A stretch of DNA of 26,787 bases. Source: Botryllus schlosseri (taxonomy: Eukaryota > Chordata > Ascidiacea > Stolidobranchia > Styelidae). Of the stretch, positions 1 through 11,700 are shown one piece after another. The stretch spans positions 1 to 26,787 of the forward strand of contig ATSW01009399.1 of assembly GCA_000444245.1 (NCBI GenBank), read 5' to 3'. The stretch's first letter is position 1; every line of letters begins with the position of its first letter. Below the pieces are notes generated by a model that worked only from the letters and a program-made list of their open reading frames with translations, was not told the origin of the DNA and searched no databases. The position numbers and the translations under genes were made by a program.

Positions 1-135
1 CCCCTTCGCTATTTTCGCCCCCTGTCGCCCCCTTTGTCCATTTTCGCCCCCCTATCGCCCCCTTCGTCATTTTCGCCCCCCTAAACCGCCAAATCGCCCC
101 CTGGGGGGCGATATCGCCCACGTTGGGAACCACTG
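1..135 (-). mobile_element. End of a hAT-type element inside the LLTP intron, with 29-bp tandem repeats
   Basis: On the minus strand the element begins at 135 with CAGTGGTTCCCAACGTGGGC, a typical hAT terminal repeat; the 8-bp flank is 136-143 (gtctaggt). Its other end is outside the window. Inside are C-rich 29-bp direct repeats (11-39, 40-68, and partial from 69) of the form attttcgcccccc... and a palindrome at 94-111 (TCGCCCCC, two bases, GGGGGCGA). No coding capacity is visible. Confidence 0.65.
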
Positions 136-181
136 GTCTAGGTTGAAATCGCGCTTTGACGGGACTCGACAGCGCACTTAC

Positions 182-3100
182 AGTTATCGCCTCTCCAGAC
201 GTTCCTAGCCAAAATCTGCATGTAATCGAGGTGTTTGTTCAGCGATTTTTCCGCCAACGAAGCGCCGATCGATTGGAGGTAGGTTGGTAGTTGATAGACG
301 AATTCGTTGATGGCGTATCCTGACTTGTACAGGATCTGCAAGAGCAGCGATTTAGAAGCATTGAATCGCGCTGTTACGGCTGGTCCGTGTTGAAGTACCT
401 TCAAACCACTTTCGAGAGAGTCGGTTACGTTTTGGACGAAGGCGAAGATGGCGTCGGTGACGTTGTAAGTGAAGTTTCCGTTGGTAAGCAGTTCGATATG
501 TTGTCCGCTAGGTAAAACCATTTTGCTCCAGAAGTCGAACATATCAATGACGGCCTTGTACATCGAGCCTGCGGGGGAATAGAAGAATTATGCAAGGCCG
601 GCGTAGGAAAATTGTTTATTTAGATGATTGTGACGTCATCAAACGATGACGACACAGTTGAAATGTATAATTTGACTCTCTAAGGTCGTCAGGGTGCTAA
701 AAATGTATTACCCTACCTCCTGATAGTTCGAACATATCCACAACCGCCTTTGCCGCTTCCTTGAAAGCCAGTCTCACGTAGGCGGTCATGTTTCCGATGG
801 TATCTCCGATTTTCTTGCTGATGGAGTCCTTGAATTCGGGATTTCGTACCTGGCATGTCTGAAAGGTCGAAGCTCAAATAGTGACACGTTCGAAGGCTTG
901 AATCGGCAGTTTAATGCACCTGTTCAATTGCCTGTTCCACGCGGCTTTCTCTCGGTGATTTCTCAAGGGCAGCGGCCACGGCCAAATTCAAGCCAAATTT
1001 CAGAGTCTTTACGGGAGTAAAAGCGCAAGTAGCTGCGACCTCTCCTCTCTTTTCATTCTGAAATTTAATAATTGAATATCGTTTAAGCACGGGGACTTGA
1101 GTGGATTCACAAAAGTTCATAATACCTGGTATGGTTTGCATGACATGGTCATCAGAGTCATGTTGTCGATGGTAGCATCGCAACACCACCACTTTGTTCT
1201 GTCTTCAAAGAACAACGACATAGTCGGTCGTGGTGCGGACGGTACATCGGGGTTGAAAACGATTTTGACGCCGTTTCCAGACGTGTTAGTCAGACCGAAG
1301 GACAGAATTGGCTTCTGGAGTCCGGAATATCCAAAGTCGGTTCGGTATTGCATCCAATAGCATTTGTTCGTGGCATTGACATTCATGGTGCCGTTGGGAG
1401 ATACCATCAACTTCAATTCGTGGTCCAGCATCGTCAGTCTGAATCAGACAATATTGCCTCGTTATACCCAAAAATATATTTCGCAGCACGAGAGACTTAC
1501 TTTGGCGATACGAACACGCTTTCGATGCGCGTGTTGTTCATTCTCTCATCCCGACATGATTTGCATCTGTGGATTGACAGGTATCCGTACGGTTCGGTGT
1601 ACTGGACGATGGAATATCCGTATTGGACCACCGGAGCCGAGAAAGCGATGATAGACTTGGTGATGTTATCGACAAATTCCAAATCGACAATCTTGACGGC
1701 GTGCAGCATAGGTTCCAGAAGAGCCTGGCTCAGGACAGACTGGAGGGACTCTGGAAGACGTACAAGATTGAGAAACCAATCGGGAATACAGCTTGATCAA
1801 TTTCAGTCACCGTATGCGTAGGACTTGTATTGGCGAGACAAAACGATGGCGCTCGACTCGGATACTTCCTCCGTAGGCTGCTGGATTAGCAGTTCTTGTA
1901 TGCTTTCCTGCTCGGCGTCTCTCACTACCAAATGTTGGCAGATGTTGTTGAAGGAAGAAGCAAGACGTTTGCGAATTGCCGGGTCTTGAACGTGGAACAT
2001 CTTGCGGATTAAGGAAGATGATAGTATTAAATGAATCAACATAAAGGTTGTGCATTGTAATACCGTTTCCATAGATGTCTCAATCGAGTCTGAATCACGT
2101 GCGCACGTGTTCACCGATTTCCTGACGGACGCAACAGAGTACCAGACTTCGCTGAGTGCTTGCATGCTGATAGATGAGAAGCGTTCGATGTAAAGATCGA
2201 AGTATGCGATCAATTTGGATGTGGGCGGCTTCGGTGGCAAATCTTTCCCCTGTGACGGCAGAAGGTTTTTGTTGGTGGATAGCGAAATTGGTGTGCCTTG
2301 AAAGCGAGACACGCACCTCAATTTCGAAGCAGTGCATGTGGATGACCGATGATTCCGGTACGCGTGGTCCCCTGCATCCGTAATTATTATTTTCCATGTC
2401 CGTGAAATACAGCTCGACGTAATAACGGTCGTTGGTCAACGGATTTGATAGAAATCTAATCTCAACCTTTTCCGTCGGCATGTTAGGGACGTTAAGGATA
2501 ATTCTGTCTACGGAGAGTTTGGCCCAATTCAATTTGGATTCGAAGGTGACGGTTAACAATTTGGACGTGATTTCGGTCTTGATCACCAACGTGCTGTTGT
2601 AAAGACGGCGAGCTTCGATCTTGGTTTTCAGATTGAGACTCGGATATCTACAAAGATAACGTTACACGAGCGAAAGTCGATAACGTGCTGTAACCACGCT
2701 TCATACCTGACGGATCTTTGGACATAATTCAGCCAGAGAGAACCATTCTTCTGTTCAAAGTTCAGGGATATTTTTCCTTCGAAAAGATCTTCAACAGTCT
2801 TCACGATTGGCGCAACGGTGACATTATAAAGCGCGCTCAACGCCTGGCCGTGAATGGTTTTATTCCACAGCGCGAGGATGTCGTCCTTGAGGTCTCCGGT
2901 GGGGATGTCAAGACTAGCCAAACCGACGCAGAATTTCTTAGAGATCTCCAATAATTCCTGAACGTTGCTGTATTTGGATGCTTCGTGGAATCCAGATGCT
3001 AAAACGAAAAGACAACAGATTGTATATATTTCCAAAAGCATGGAAGTTACCTATCTACACACATATGAATATTAATCTTACCTAGAACGTATTGCACAAC

Positions 3101-5732
3101 ATTTGCGGCCAATTTCGTGGTCTTGCTGATCAAAATCTGTTCCTGAACCTTTGCGGACAATTTGCTCTTTAAGTCGTTCAAGTGGTTGGCCAATTTCGAG
3201 CGCTTTTGGTGCGATTTCATTTGCAATACCTAATGATAGATATTTACGAAGACATGTGACTTTCTATCAGTTGTGTATTAAATCATGTGTGATCTTACCT
3301 CGCGGAGCACGCTGTCGAAAGTTATGTGCTCTGGGACGGATGCTGTCGACAGACCAGGCAGGGAAAGTTTTCCGATGAGTTGTTGGCGTGCTTTTCGCTT
3401 CAATTGCAATTAGATAACATAAAGAATCTGCTCATCAATCGAAAGTTTCGGTGAAATACCTCATAGCAGGAAATTTCAGCATTCATCCAGTTATCGACAT
3501 TCGATAGGATATCGCACACCATTACCAAGTGTTGATCGCGGACGAATACAGCGGATATGTTGTGCCTTCCTTGGTGGACGGTCCAGTCGTATTCCCATAG
3601 TACGCCTTCTTGACAATCGCCTGTGCAGTACTGCTCAGCAATCGGGTAGATCATTCCTTTGTGCAATCCCATGACCGCGGCAAATGTCTTGTTGAAGTAG
3701 GAGCCGGTGTATTTCACGATTGGTTGGCCGTCGTAATATCCAGCACCCACAGACATGTTGGAGTTGAGCCAGCTCATACTGTATATTAAATATACATTGT
3801 CAGACGAATGTTACCATTTGATACCAATCTTTCGGTAACGGAGGTAGCGTGTCTTCTACATCATAAGATTTATTAGTAAGAAATGAAAATCTATGTGAAT
3901 TGTTAATATGCAGACCGGGCCTTATCACGGATAGTACACAATACTCACACTGGAGATTCTAATTGACCGACGAGCTGAAGGTTTTGTTTGTCGACGACGT
4001 TAATGACAACGGAGCCATTGAAGAATGGTTCGTACGACCATTGGTACAGTTTCATACTATTTCCCTGGATCATGTTCTTGACAGTTTCGGTGATGGAGTT
4101 CTCCATCCATTGCTCGCGTTGCGGAAGAATATCGACAGAACCGGGCAACTGACTGAGTGCATCGTAGATAGCGTATTCTGTAGAATATGTTACGTTACGG
4201 CTACGAACGGTGAATCCGAAGGTAAGACAAAACTTTATGACAAGCATATGTAGAGTTATAACAGCAAGTCAGCCACGAGCAGGACCGGCTTTCGCATATA
4301 TTTCACAAAAAAACATGACATCTTACCCATCACTCCTTCTTTAGTGAGGTAGAGGAATTTGGGTCCTGAGAGACGACGGACTTCACTAACCAAAGCTTGT
4401 TCGACAGATTTCATCGTGTAGGCTAGATCGTAGCACATATGGCTTCTTTCACAATGGAATGTCTGTAATACGATGCGAATGAATATGATTCCCATTGAAA
4501 TGGCGAAATAGCTACTCGGGTTATCGGTGCATCATCGTTGCGACTCACCTGTTGCAAGTAGGCACCCAATTTGCGTCCGCTGTAGCTAGAAGATTTGACC
4601 ATCAAGTCTGCAAGTCTTGAGAAGAAGAGGATTGAGTCAATTGTTCTGTTCTCGTTCATGAACGGGAAGTCTTCCATGGTAACGCGAAGGGTAGTGAGGT
4701 TTTCTTTCCTTTGTCCCTGTAGTAGAAACGTTTGTCACCAATCGAGACATTTTTTGACATTGTTAAGGCTATACCTGGATGATGTCACAGCTGAGTTTTG
4801 CATCCGAACGTTGGTATTTCATCGGCGTCGAACGACATGATAGCTTGTGCGTATTGTCGCCTTGGATGTGGAAATCGCATCGTCTCTGGTTGTCGTCCAG
4901 TTTGATGTATTCGACCTTGAGCTCTGAAGAGCTATTGATCAGCTTGCATTCCAAGAGCTGTGCGCGAGCTTTGAGTCCACGCATAGCGAATTTCGTAATG
5001 CATTGATAGTACGCGTTGGTGTGATTTGTAACGTAGTGCACCTCATCGCCTTGACGCTCAAAGGTCACATTCAATGTCTGGTTCCATGCAGGTTGACTAT
5101 AAAGCAATTGGTTTTAAAGGTTTGCAAATGATGTGCTAGGTGGGATTATAGTCGATATTTACCTGTGTGATCCCAAGGTGCAGTTGATGGAATTTCCTGA
5201 TTTCGTGATGTTGGATTCGAGGCTGCCAATCCGTAAGTAACTGGTGAAATTTTCGTTCTCCGAAGTGATCTTGACGTGTCGTAGATATCCGGATGTTGAC
5301 ATGTTCAAATAAATGTTTTCCATTTGTGATCCGTCGAATGATGCATTCCATGCCATTGAGAAGCTGTAAAATCGTATCCCATAACATTCTCAACTCTGCG
5401 ATCACAGTCCCATGCTAAATAAAGCTATCCCTCAAACGTATAATCGCGTGAAAACATCAGCCGCATATAGAAGAAATGCATATGTTATTACTCACTCTGG
5501 GAAAGAGATGTTGGTTCGGTAGGTTTGTCCTGCGGCCGGGGCGTTGCTCTGGCTTGTGAAATTCATGACTCCTTTCTGTCCGTACAATTTCCATTCAGAA
5601 TCCAACTTCATTCCACTGGGCGTTTTTCTCATAGTCATCTCACGAAGTATGCCATATGTAACGTTGATATCAACGTTCATGTTTTCGATTACAAGCGGCC
5701 TTGAAGCTTCCGTTTCAATTCCCAAGTACATT
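182..5732 (-). other. LLTP exons 24-41: downstream region of unassigned domain content, running off the left edge
   Basis: Exons: 5732-5496, 5363-5163, 5096-4775, 4716-4549, 4462-4327, 4177-3949, 3778-3460, 3397-3299, 3229-3082, 2998-2707, 2647-2317, 2249-2064, 2000-1811, 1750-1501, 1438-1126, 1057-920, 858-717, 568-182. They encode residues about 2248-3611. Beta-rich blocks with sequons (exons 24-26, 34, 38) alternate with amphipathic helical stretches (exons 27-29, 31-33, 35-37, 39-41; for example KLANHLNDLKSKLSAKVQEQ), like the alternating alpha/beta layout of apoB. I recognise no named domain. Exon 41 could read through its strong donor (GTAAGT at 176-181) to a stop at 138-140; the donor sequence and nearby transposon DNA make splicing more likely. 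Exon 31 uses a weak acceptor (TTGAAG). Confidence 0.82.
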
Positions 5733-8700
5733 CTGCAAATATAGCGCACATGTGTGAGTAAGTTGAGAAATATCTGTAATGGCGAATGAATAACATACGT
5801 ACCTAGGTAAGTCCAAAATGTGCTTGTAGGTCCATCCCCACGTTTTTGGATCGTATGAAGCTTTGACGAAGTGGTTCATTCTGATTTCAGGCATTTGGAG
5901 TGTGGTGTTCGACAAGACCGAGTACCTTGTAAACTCATTGGTCATTGTAAATACGAGATCTTTTCCGGAATTTCGTTCGTGGATAGTGCTGGTAACGGTG
6001 ATTCTTCGCAATTCCGACGTCAGTTCGTGACGGATGAGTGCGTTGCTGTTTTCAATGACGATGTCGTCGTATTCGTATTCCTCGGAATGATACCAGAACA
6101 GGAGCAATCTGTCGTATACAGCTGGGATTGTACCTTTAATTTCCTTCAAATTTATAGTAGAAGGGATCGAGATGCCATATTTCGGATCGACCTCACTCTC
6201 TCCAAACACTACTCTCATTGCCAATTCAGTGGTGGTTGTGGTGAATCCAAGCATTGGTGACGTCACGTTGAAAGTGTTGCTCCACGTCCATTCTCCCTGT
6301 TCGGCCCGTCTCACATCCATGATGTGAACATAGTGCATCAAGTATGGGATGTCACGGGTGATATTCCAGTGACCGGCATTGGGTACGCATACGGAGAATC
6401 CATCCATGAAGTTGATTCGCCTGTAACATCCAGTCATTCTCATGATTGTCATCCCGTAAACGTAGTCGTTGTACTTTTCGACAGACTTCATGGTAGTCTC
6501 TTCGCCGCTGTGCTCTGTGATGAAGGTATACAGCATTTTTGATGGAATGAATCTTACCGGGAGGGTATGGTCGAATTTCCAAGTCATGTTGACTGTCGGG
6601 AAGTTCTGTGTCTCGGGTTCATTAGCGAGCATCTCGTTGTAGACGAAGAAATCGATCAATGGAGTCATGGTGTTGGTCTTCCACGATTTGGTGCTGATCG
6701 TACAGTTTGCAGTCGTGGCCATTCTGCCGGTGTTTTTGGTCATGTCCCACAAGAATTCGACTTTGGCACCCATGAGATTCCACGCAAGTTCAATGTGGTG
6801 ATTCCAGGGGTTGGAAGCTGACAGGCTGACGTTGCCGACGACGGTTCTGTGCGGATCAGAGATGTTGATGTAAATGAGGTCTTTCGTGATGGTAGCGTTT
6901 CCAATGATGACAATCGGCTTGCTGTCTTGGCATTCTGGTTGGATGGTGACGTTGACATTGGTTACATTGAATGAATGCAAGTAGCCGGCCTGATATTGAA
7001 CAGACGCAGAGGTGTTGGCTACCTCGAACCTTCTGCCGTAAAGTTCCCAGTTCATCTTGTTCACAGTGACGTTATTGGGCTTGATTGTGACATTGACGTA
7101 CATCCTGTAAGGTGTTGGCTCCATAAGGTCGGTGGTGCTTTTGTAGGCGATTTCCATGTCCGGAATTGCAACCTTCATGCCGAAGGATTCGGGAGATGTA
7201 CCGTATACTAATTGAGTGAAGAAGGGTTTCTTCCATTGAACAATGCTGTACCTTACGATAGCATAGGTTTCAAGACGTGCGCCGCCAAGCTTTCGGCTGT
7301 CGGTGGTGTAGTTGTACACGATCCTTTCGCCACTGGCATTGACCTGGAATCGGTAGCTGTAGATCGGCGTGTTCACAGCGTAGTTGAGACCGAGCCCGTG
7401 CTGACTGTCGTAACCAGCGGAGGTATTGAGAACGGGACTTCTGATTTCGAAATGATATGCCGGGCCGACTTCCAAAGCGACGGAGAAGTTATTGAGCTTG
7501 AGAGCCGAAATGCTGTAGAGATCAGCATCCAGCACGTAGCGATCTCCACTCTTGGTCACGTTCACGTAATCGTAGGATTCACCTTCTACAAGGTTTTTGT
7601 ATTCCACCAAACGGTCTTCGTGGTTGATGCGAAGGCGGGAACACTGCTTATCGGAGGATTCGGAGCACATCATCTTGAAGTCGTAGTTTCTGACTCCTTC
7701 CACATTAGCGGATGATCCACGGATCGGGTAGGTTTTGGTTTCCCCTGTTCTTTTTGACGTGGTGTTGTATTTACCGGTGATGTCGTAATTCGATCCACGT
7801 TTGTGCATAGTGAGATCCACCGTTGCGTTGTTTCTGAGTTGATAATGCTTCTTCAATCCGTACTCTGCGCGCACGACCAATTTCGAATCGTCTTGAGACA
7901 AGCTGTAAAGCGAGCTGTTCAGTTGCATCATTTGAATTCCGTATGTTGCGTTCCAGCATGACTTCATGTGTTCGCCGCGAAGCTCCAAAGACACGTTGAG
8001 TCGGGCGTTCATGATAGGCAGCGCCAAACTGCACGTTGAGTTGTCCAGTTCGATTCCGCTGAACACCGTACGGTTACAATAAATAACGTTGTTCATGAAG
8101 GCGTACTTCATCTCCTGAAGGTCTTGCGTCTTGTTGGACACGTATCGCACTTTGTAGCCAATCTGCATGGAATCATTTTTGAGATTGTTGAGCAAGTAAT
8201 GGGTCACAAAAGCCGGGGATGGAATGTACTCGAGAACGGCGTAAGTCATCTTGACCCATTTCTCCTCGTGATATTCTTTTCCTTGCTTGCTGATACTGAC
8301 CACAGACAAAAGAGGATGTTGAATTTCCAATGCGTGACAGTAATAGCATTCCGGATATTTGGTGAAATTGAATTTTCCTTGTTGCTGTTCGTAATCGTTC
8401 TTGGCGGGATTCCACAAGTCGTATGCGATCCAAAGATTGTACTGGCGTGGGCCACCTTTTGGTGTTTCAGTGAAGTAGTGAGCGGTCATAGACCTGGATT
8501 GTGTAGGTACATATGAGACGTTGTAGATGGACATTTCGGAACTTGACTCTTGGACAATCTGGCTGAAGGGTATGGGTTTTTTGGCAATATCCAAACGAGT
8601 AGTACTGTTGATATCACCGTTATTGTCAGCTTCGGCAGAGTATTCGTATCGGAAGAAATTGCTGATGCAGTTGACTTTTCCTCTGTAAGCTTGACTTTCA

Positions 8701-11700
8701 CGAGACTTGAAGATTCCGGAAATGTGATGGACGAAGAAAAACGGCTGTTGAGCGGTGTCACGGTAATGTGCGCTTACTCTCATTACCTTGTCGTACTTGA
8801 TTCCATTGTCGTAAGTGCTCATTTCACCAACATAACTCTTGTACACAGGGAGGATTGAGCCCTTTACCGAGAATTTGGTCTCGTAACCGGGAAGGTTGGC
8901 AGAAGAAGAATTCTTGGTCTTGAATGAAATGTCTACTAGGCTTTCAGACGAATGGCTAGATGCTTCCATATCTTTGACACTGATTTGGAGGGTCTTTGTG
9001 GTGTTGACATCCTGCTTGGTTTCATCGTACAGGCCAGTCAAATACGCTCCCGAGTGAGATCCGTCGGGTCTCCTTTGCTTGAATTCGCCTTCCATGATGT
9101 ACTTTTTGCCCTGTTAACCAGTAATTTCCATAAATATTTTATATTTTATGGATTCGTTGGATTTCTTACCGTAATTGGTTTGATTGTAAGTTGGTTGAAG
9201 TATTTCAGTTCTTTCCTCTTCAGTGTGGAGCAGTTGAATGAAAATTCGAGACCGTGCATCGACTCAACTTTTGGCATTTGAGCCCTAGCGGCCGCCTTCC
9301 AAGAAAACGCCCTGCAGTCGATATCTACTTGAACCTCGTTGCGTTCTTGAATCCAGTTGAAGTTGCTGGACCATATATCTACGGCGGCTTTGGGATTGGC
9401 TCGGTTATCAGCAGTGAGCTGCAAATGGATATACCAATATTAGAACATTGAAGCCAGCATCTACTGTATGTAGCACGTCATGCATAGTATATTCATAATT
9501 ACAGTGTAAATAAGTAATGTCCCGATCCGATCTACAATTAGGCATATGCTTACTTTGATGTCAAAGGCCTTTACGTTGGCCTGTGACTGCTGTTCGGCGT
9601 GACTTCCGTATTCAATAGAACCGCGATATTCAACGTCCGTCGCATGATCGATGGAAATTACTGTAGCAAATCCAGACTCGGTCCACGACTGCAAGGACAA
9701 CCAATATCCAATAATTCTGACTTCACAATCAGTGATGTTTGGCGTCGAGTCTTACCTCGTGGCATAGACGTGCATCGTAGATACCGTCCAATCTGAAGGA
9801 GACGCACAAACTCGGCAGTGGCTCGGCAACATCCTTGCCCATGAGTGATCGTTTTACCCTGGAAATATTTGTGAAAATTTGACAAAGTGAAGTTTTGAAG
9901 ATACTGCATCATATAACATACGAGACACGTGCAAGTTTGCTTTCGCCTGCTTTCGGCGTGCAGCTAAATTCCGCTCCTTGTTGTGTTCTGTCAAAGACGC
10001 AGCTGATACCGCTATCATGTCCAAATTTGACTTTCAACTGCGTGCCGCTGTTCTCGGTGAATTGTCGGAGCACACTGCGGCTTACGGAACCGGAAACGTG
10101 GAGCCTGGTCAAATATATGAACATAGATTACCATGGAGTTTCAAATCATAGATGTAACTTGATTTAATATGACTTACTCTGGCGAAACCTGGAAAGTTCC
10201 TCGCTCGTTGCTGGCCAACAATAACTTGCTCAAATCAGCCTTGATATTCATCTTGTTCTTATAAGCATAAGAGAAGTCGATGGTGGAAATCATTGGTGCA
10301 CCGATGCAAGTTGGAGATGCATGTTGCATTAGGAAGGGTTGTCCGATTATGAAGATGTCTTGTTCGATTCCTGATTTCAGTGATTCCACAATCTAAATTT
10401 TACAAAGTTATCAATATATTTCACATGAAAGGAGAACCACATATGAGATACATGATAACAGTACGTGACCGAATTGTAATACTTACACTGATCAAATTTT
10501 GCATAGTGATCTGTCGTACGCTGTCCATGTTGAGCAATGATTCCACGCCGATATCATATCCCAAGATTCTGATGGCGAACGGTGATCTTACGTTGAAAAC
10601 GTCCATGATGTGAGAGATTTTACCCTAAACAGAAAAAAGGCAATTATGCTGTCGTTAGTTTTATCATTCCTTAGTTAACGTCATACCTGGCTCGAGAGGG
10701 CACCCAAGTCGGGATACTGTTGGCTGTATTCGCCCAATTCACTTACGGGGCTGTTCAAAATCTTGCTGATGATTTGAGAATATACCATTTGTTGCCCGAA
10801 CATTCTGTCCATGATCTGTTTCAAACCAGCAATATCCATCGCTGCTTCAACAAGTGCGATTTTGCGGCCCTCGACCTATTGTAAAATATAGAAACCGCTG
10901 TTAGAGAATCGATGTGAAACGTAATATAAAGCCACTTCACTCACGTTGGTATCGACGGTAAGCTTGGCAGCAACTGGAATCATGGATGTCGCGCTTTCGT
11001 AAACAAATTCGAATCGGAATGAACAATTCGTCTTGATGTCCAGCACTGGGATGTAGACATCTTGATTCGTTTCGTAAGATTTTTCGATGGGCTTCTTTTC
11101 AACATCTGATTTCGGCGCCCCGACGTCAAGTCGGTCGCTCAAAATGAGTTTTACACACTTATCAGCAACCCTGAGAGAGAACAAAAAGGAAATGGTAACC
11201 AGTGAATTGGATGTTTGTAAAGGACATTGGGATCAATCACACTGTTCAGGGTACTGATATACTGAAATATACAACGGAATTGAATTTTGAAGCTAGGGAA
11301 TCCTTACACCATGGAATGCGATTAATATAGTCTACTACGTATATCATGTGTATCAAACACGAGGGGCGAAGAAACGAAATCCCAATAAACATACTCTGGG
11401 TGGAATTGGCTGAAGCTGGTTCCTCTCAACATGATCTGAGCTCGGATGTCCTCTTTGCAATGTTGCACGAGAGCGTGGTTTTCACCAGGGCGCATAACTG
11501 TTAAAGTGTGCAAAAACCGTGTAAAGTTACACCAAGGGTTCAACATGGGTCGTAATCATACACAATACCTGTTTCTACGAGGGCGCTGAGATCAGATTCT
11601 GAAATATTCTTCTTCATCATGAGGTGGAAGCAAGTGACACGGGTCTCAAGAGGGGCATTGGGGTTCGCAAATAAGTTGATCAGTTTTCGCGTGGTCTGCA

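Noticed and set aside
1097-1821. Plus-strand open frames of 87-157 codons opposite the LLTP exons
   Set aside because: They overlap phase-consistent minus-strand exons and show no family features; they are antisense shadows.
7212-7715. A 167-codon plus-strand open frame within the giant LLTP exon
   Set aside because: It is an antisense shadow of a continuous 1,100-residue coding exon.
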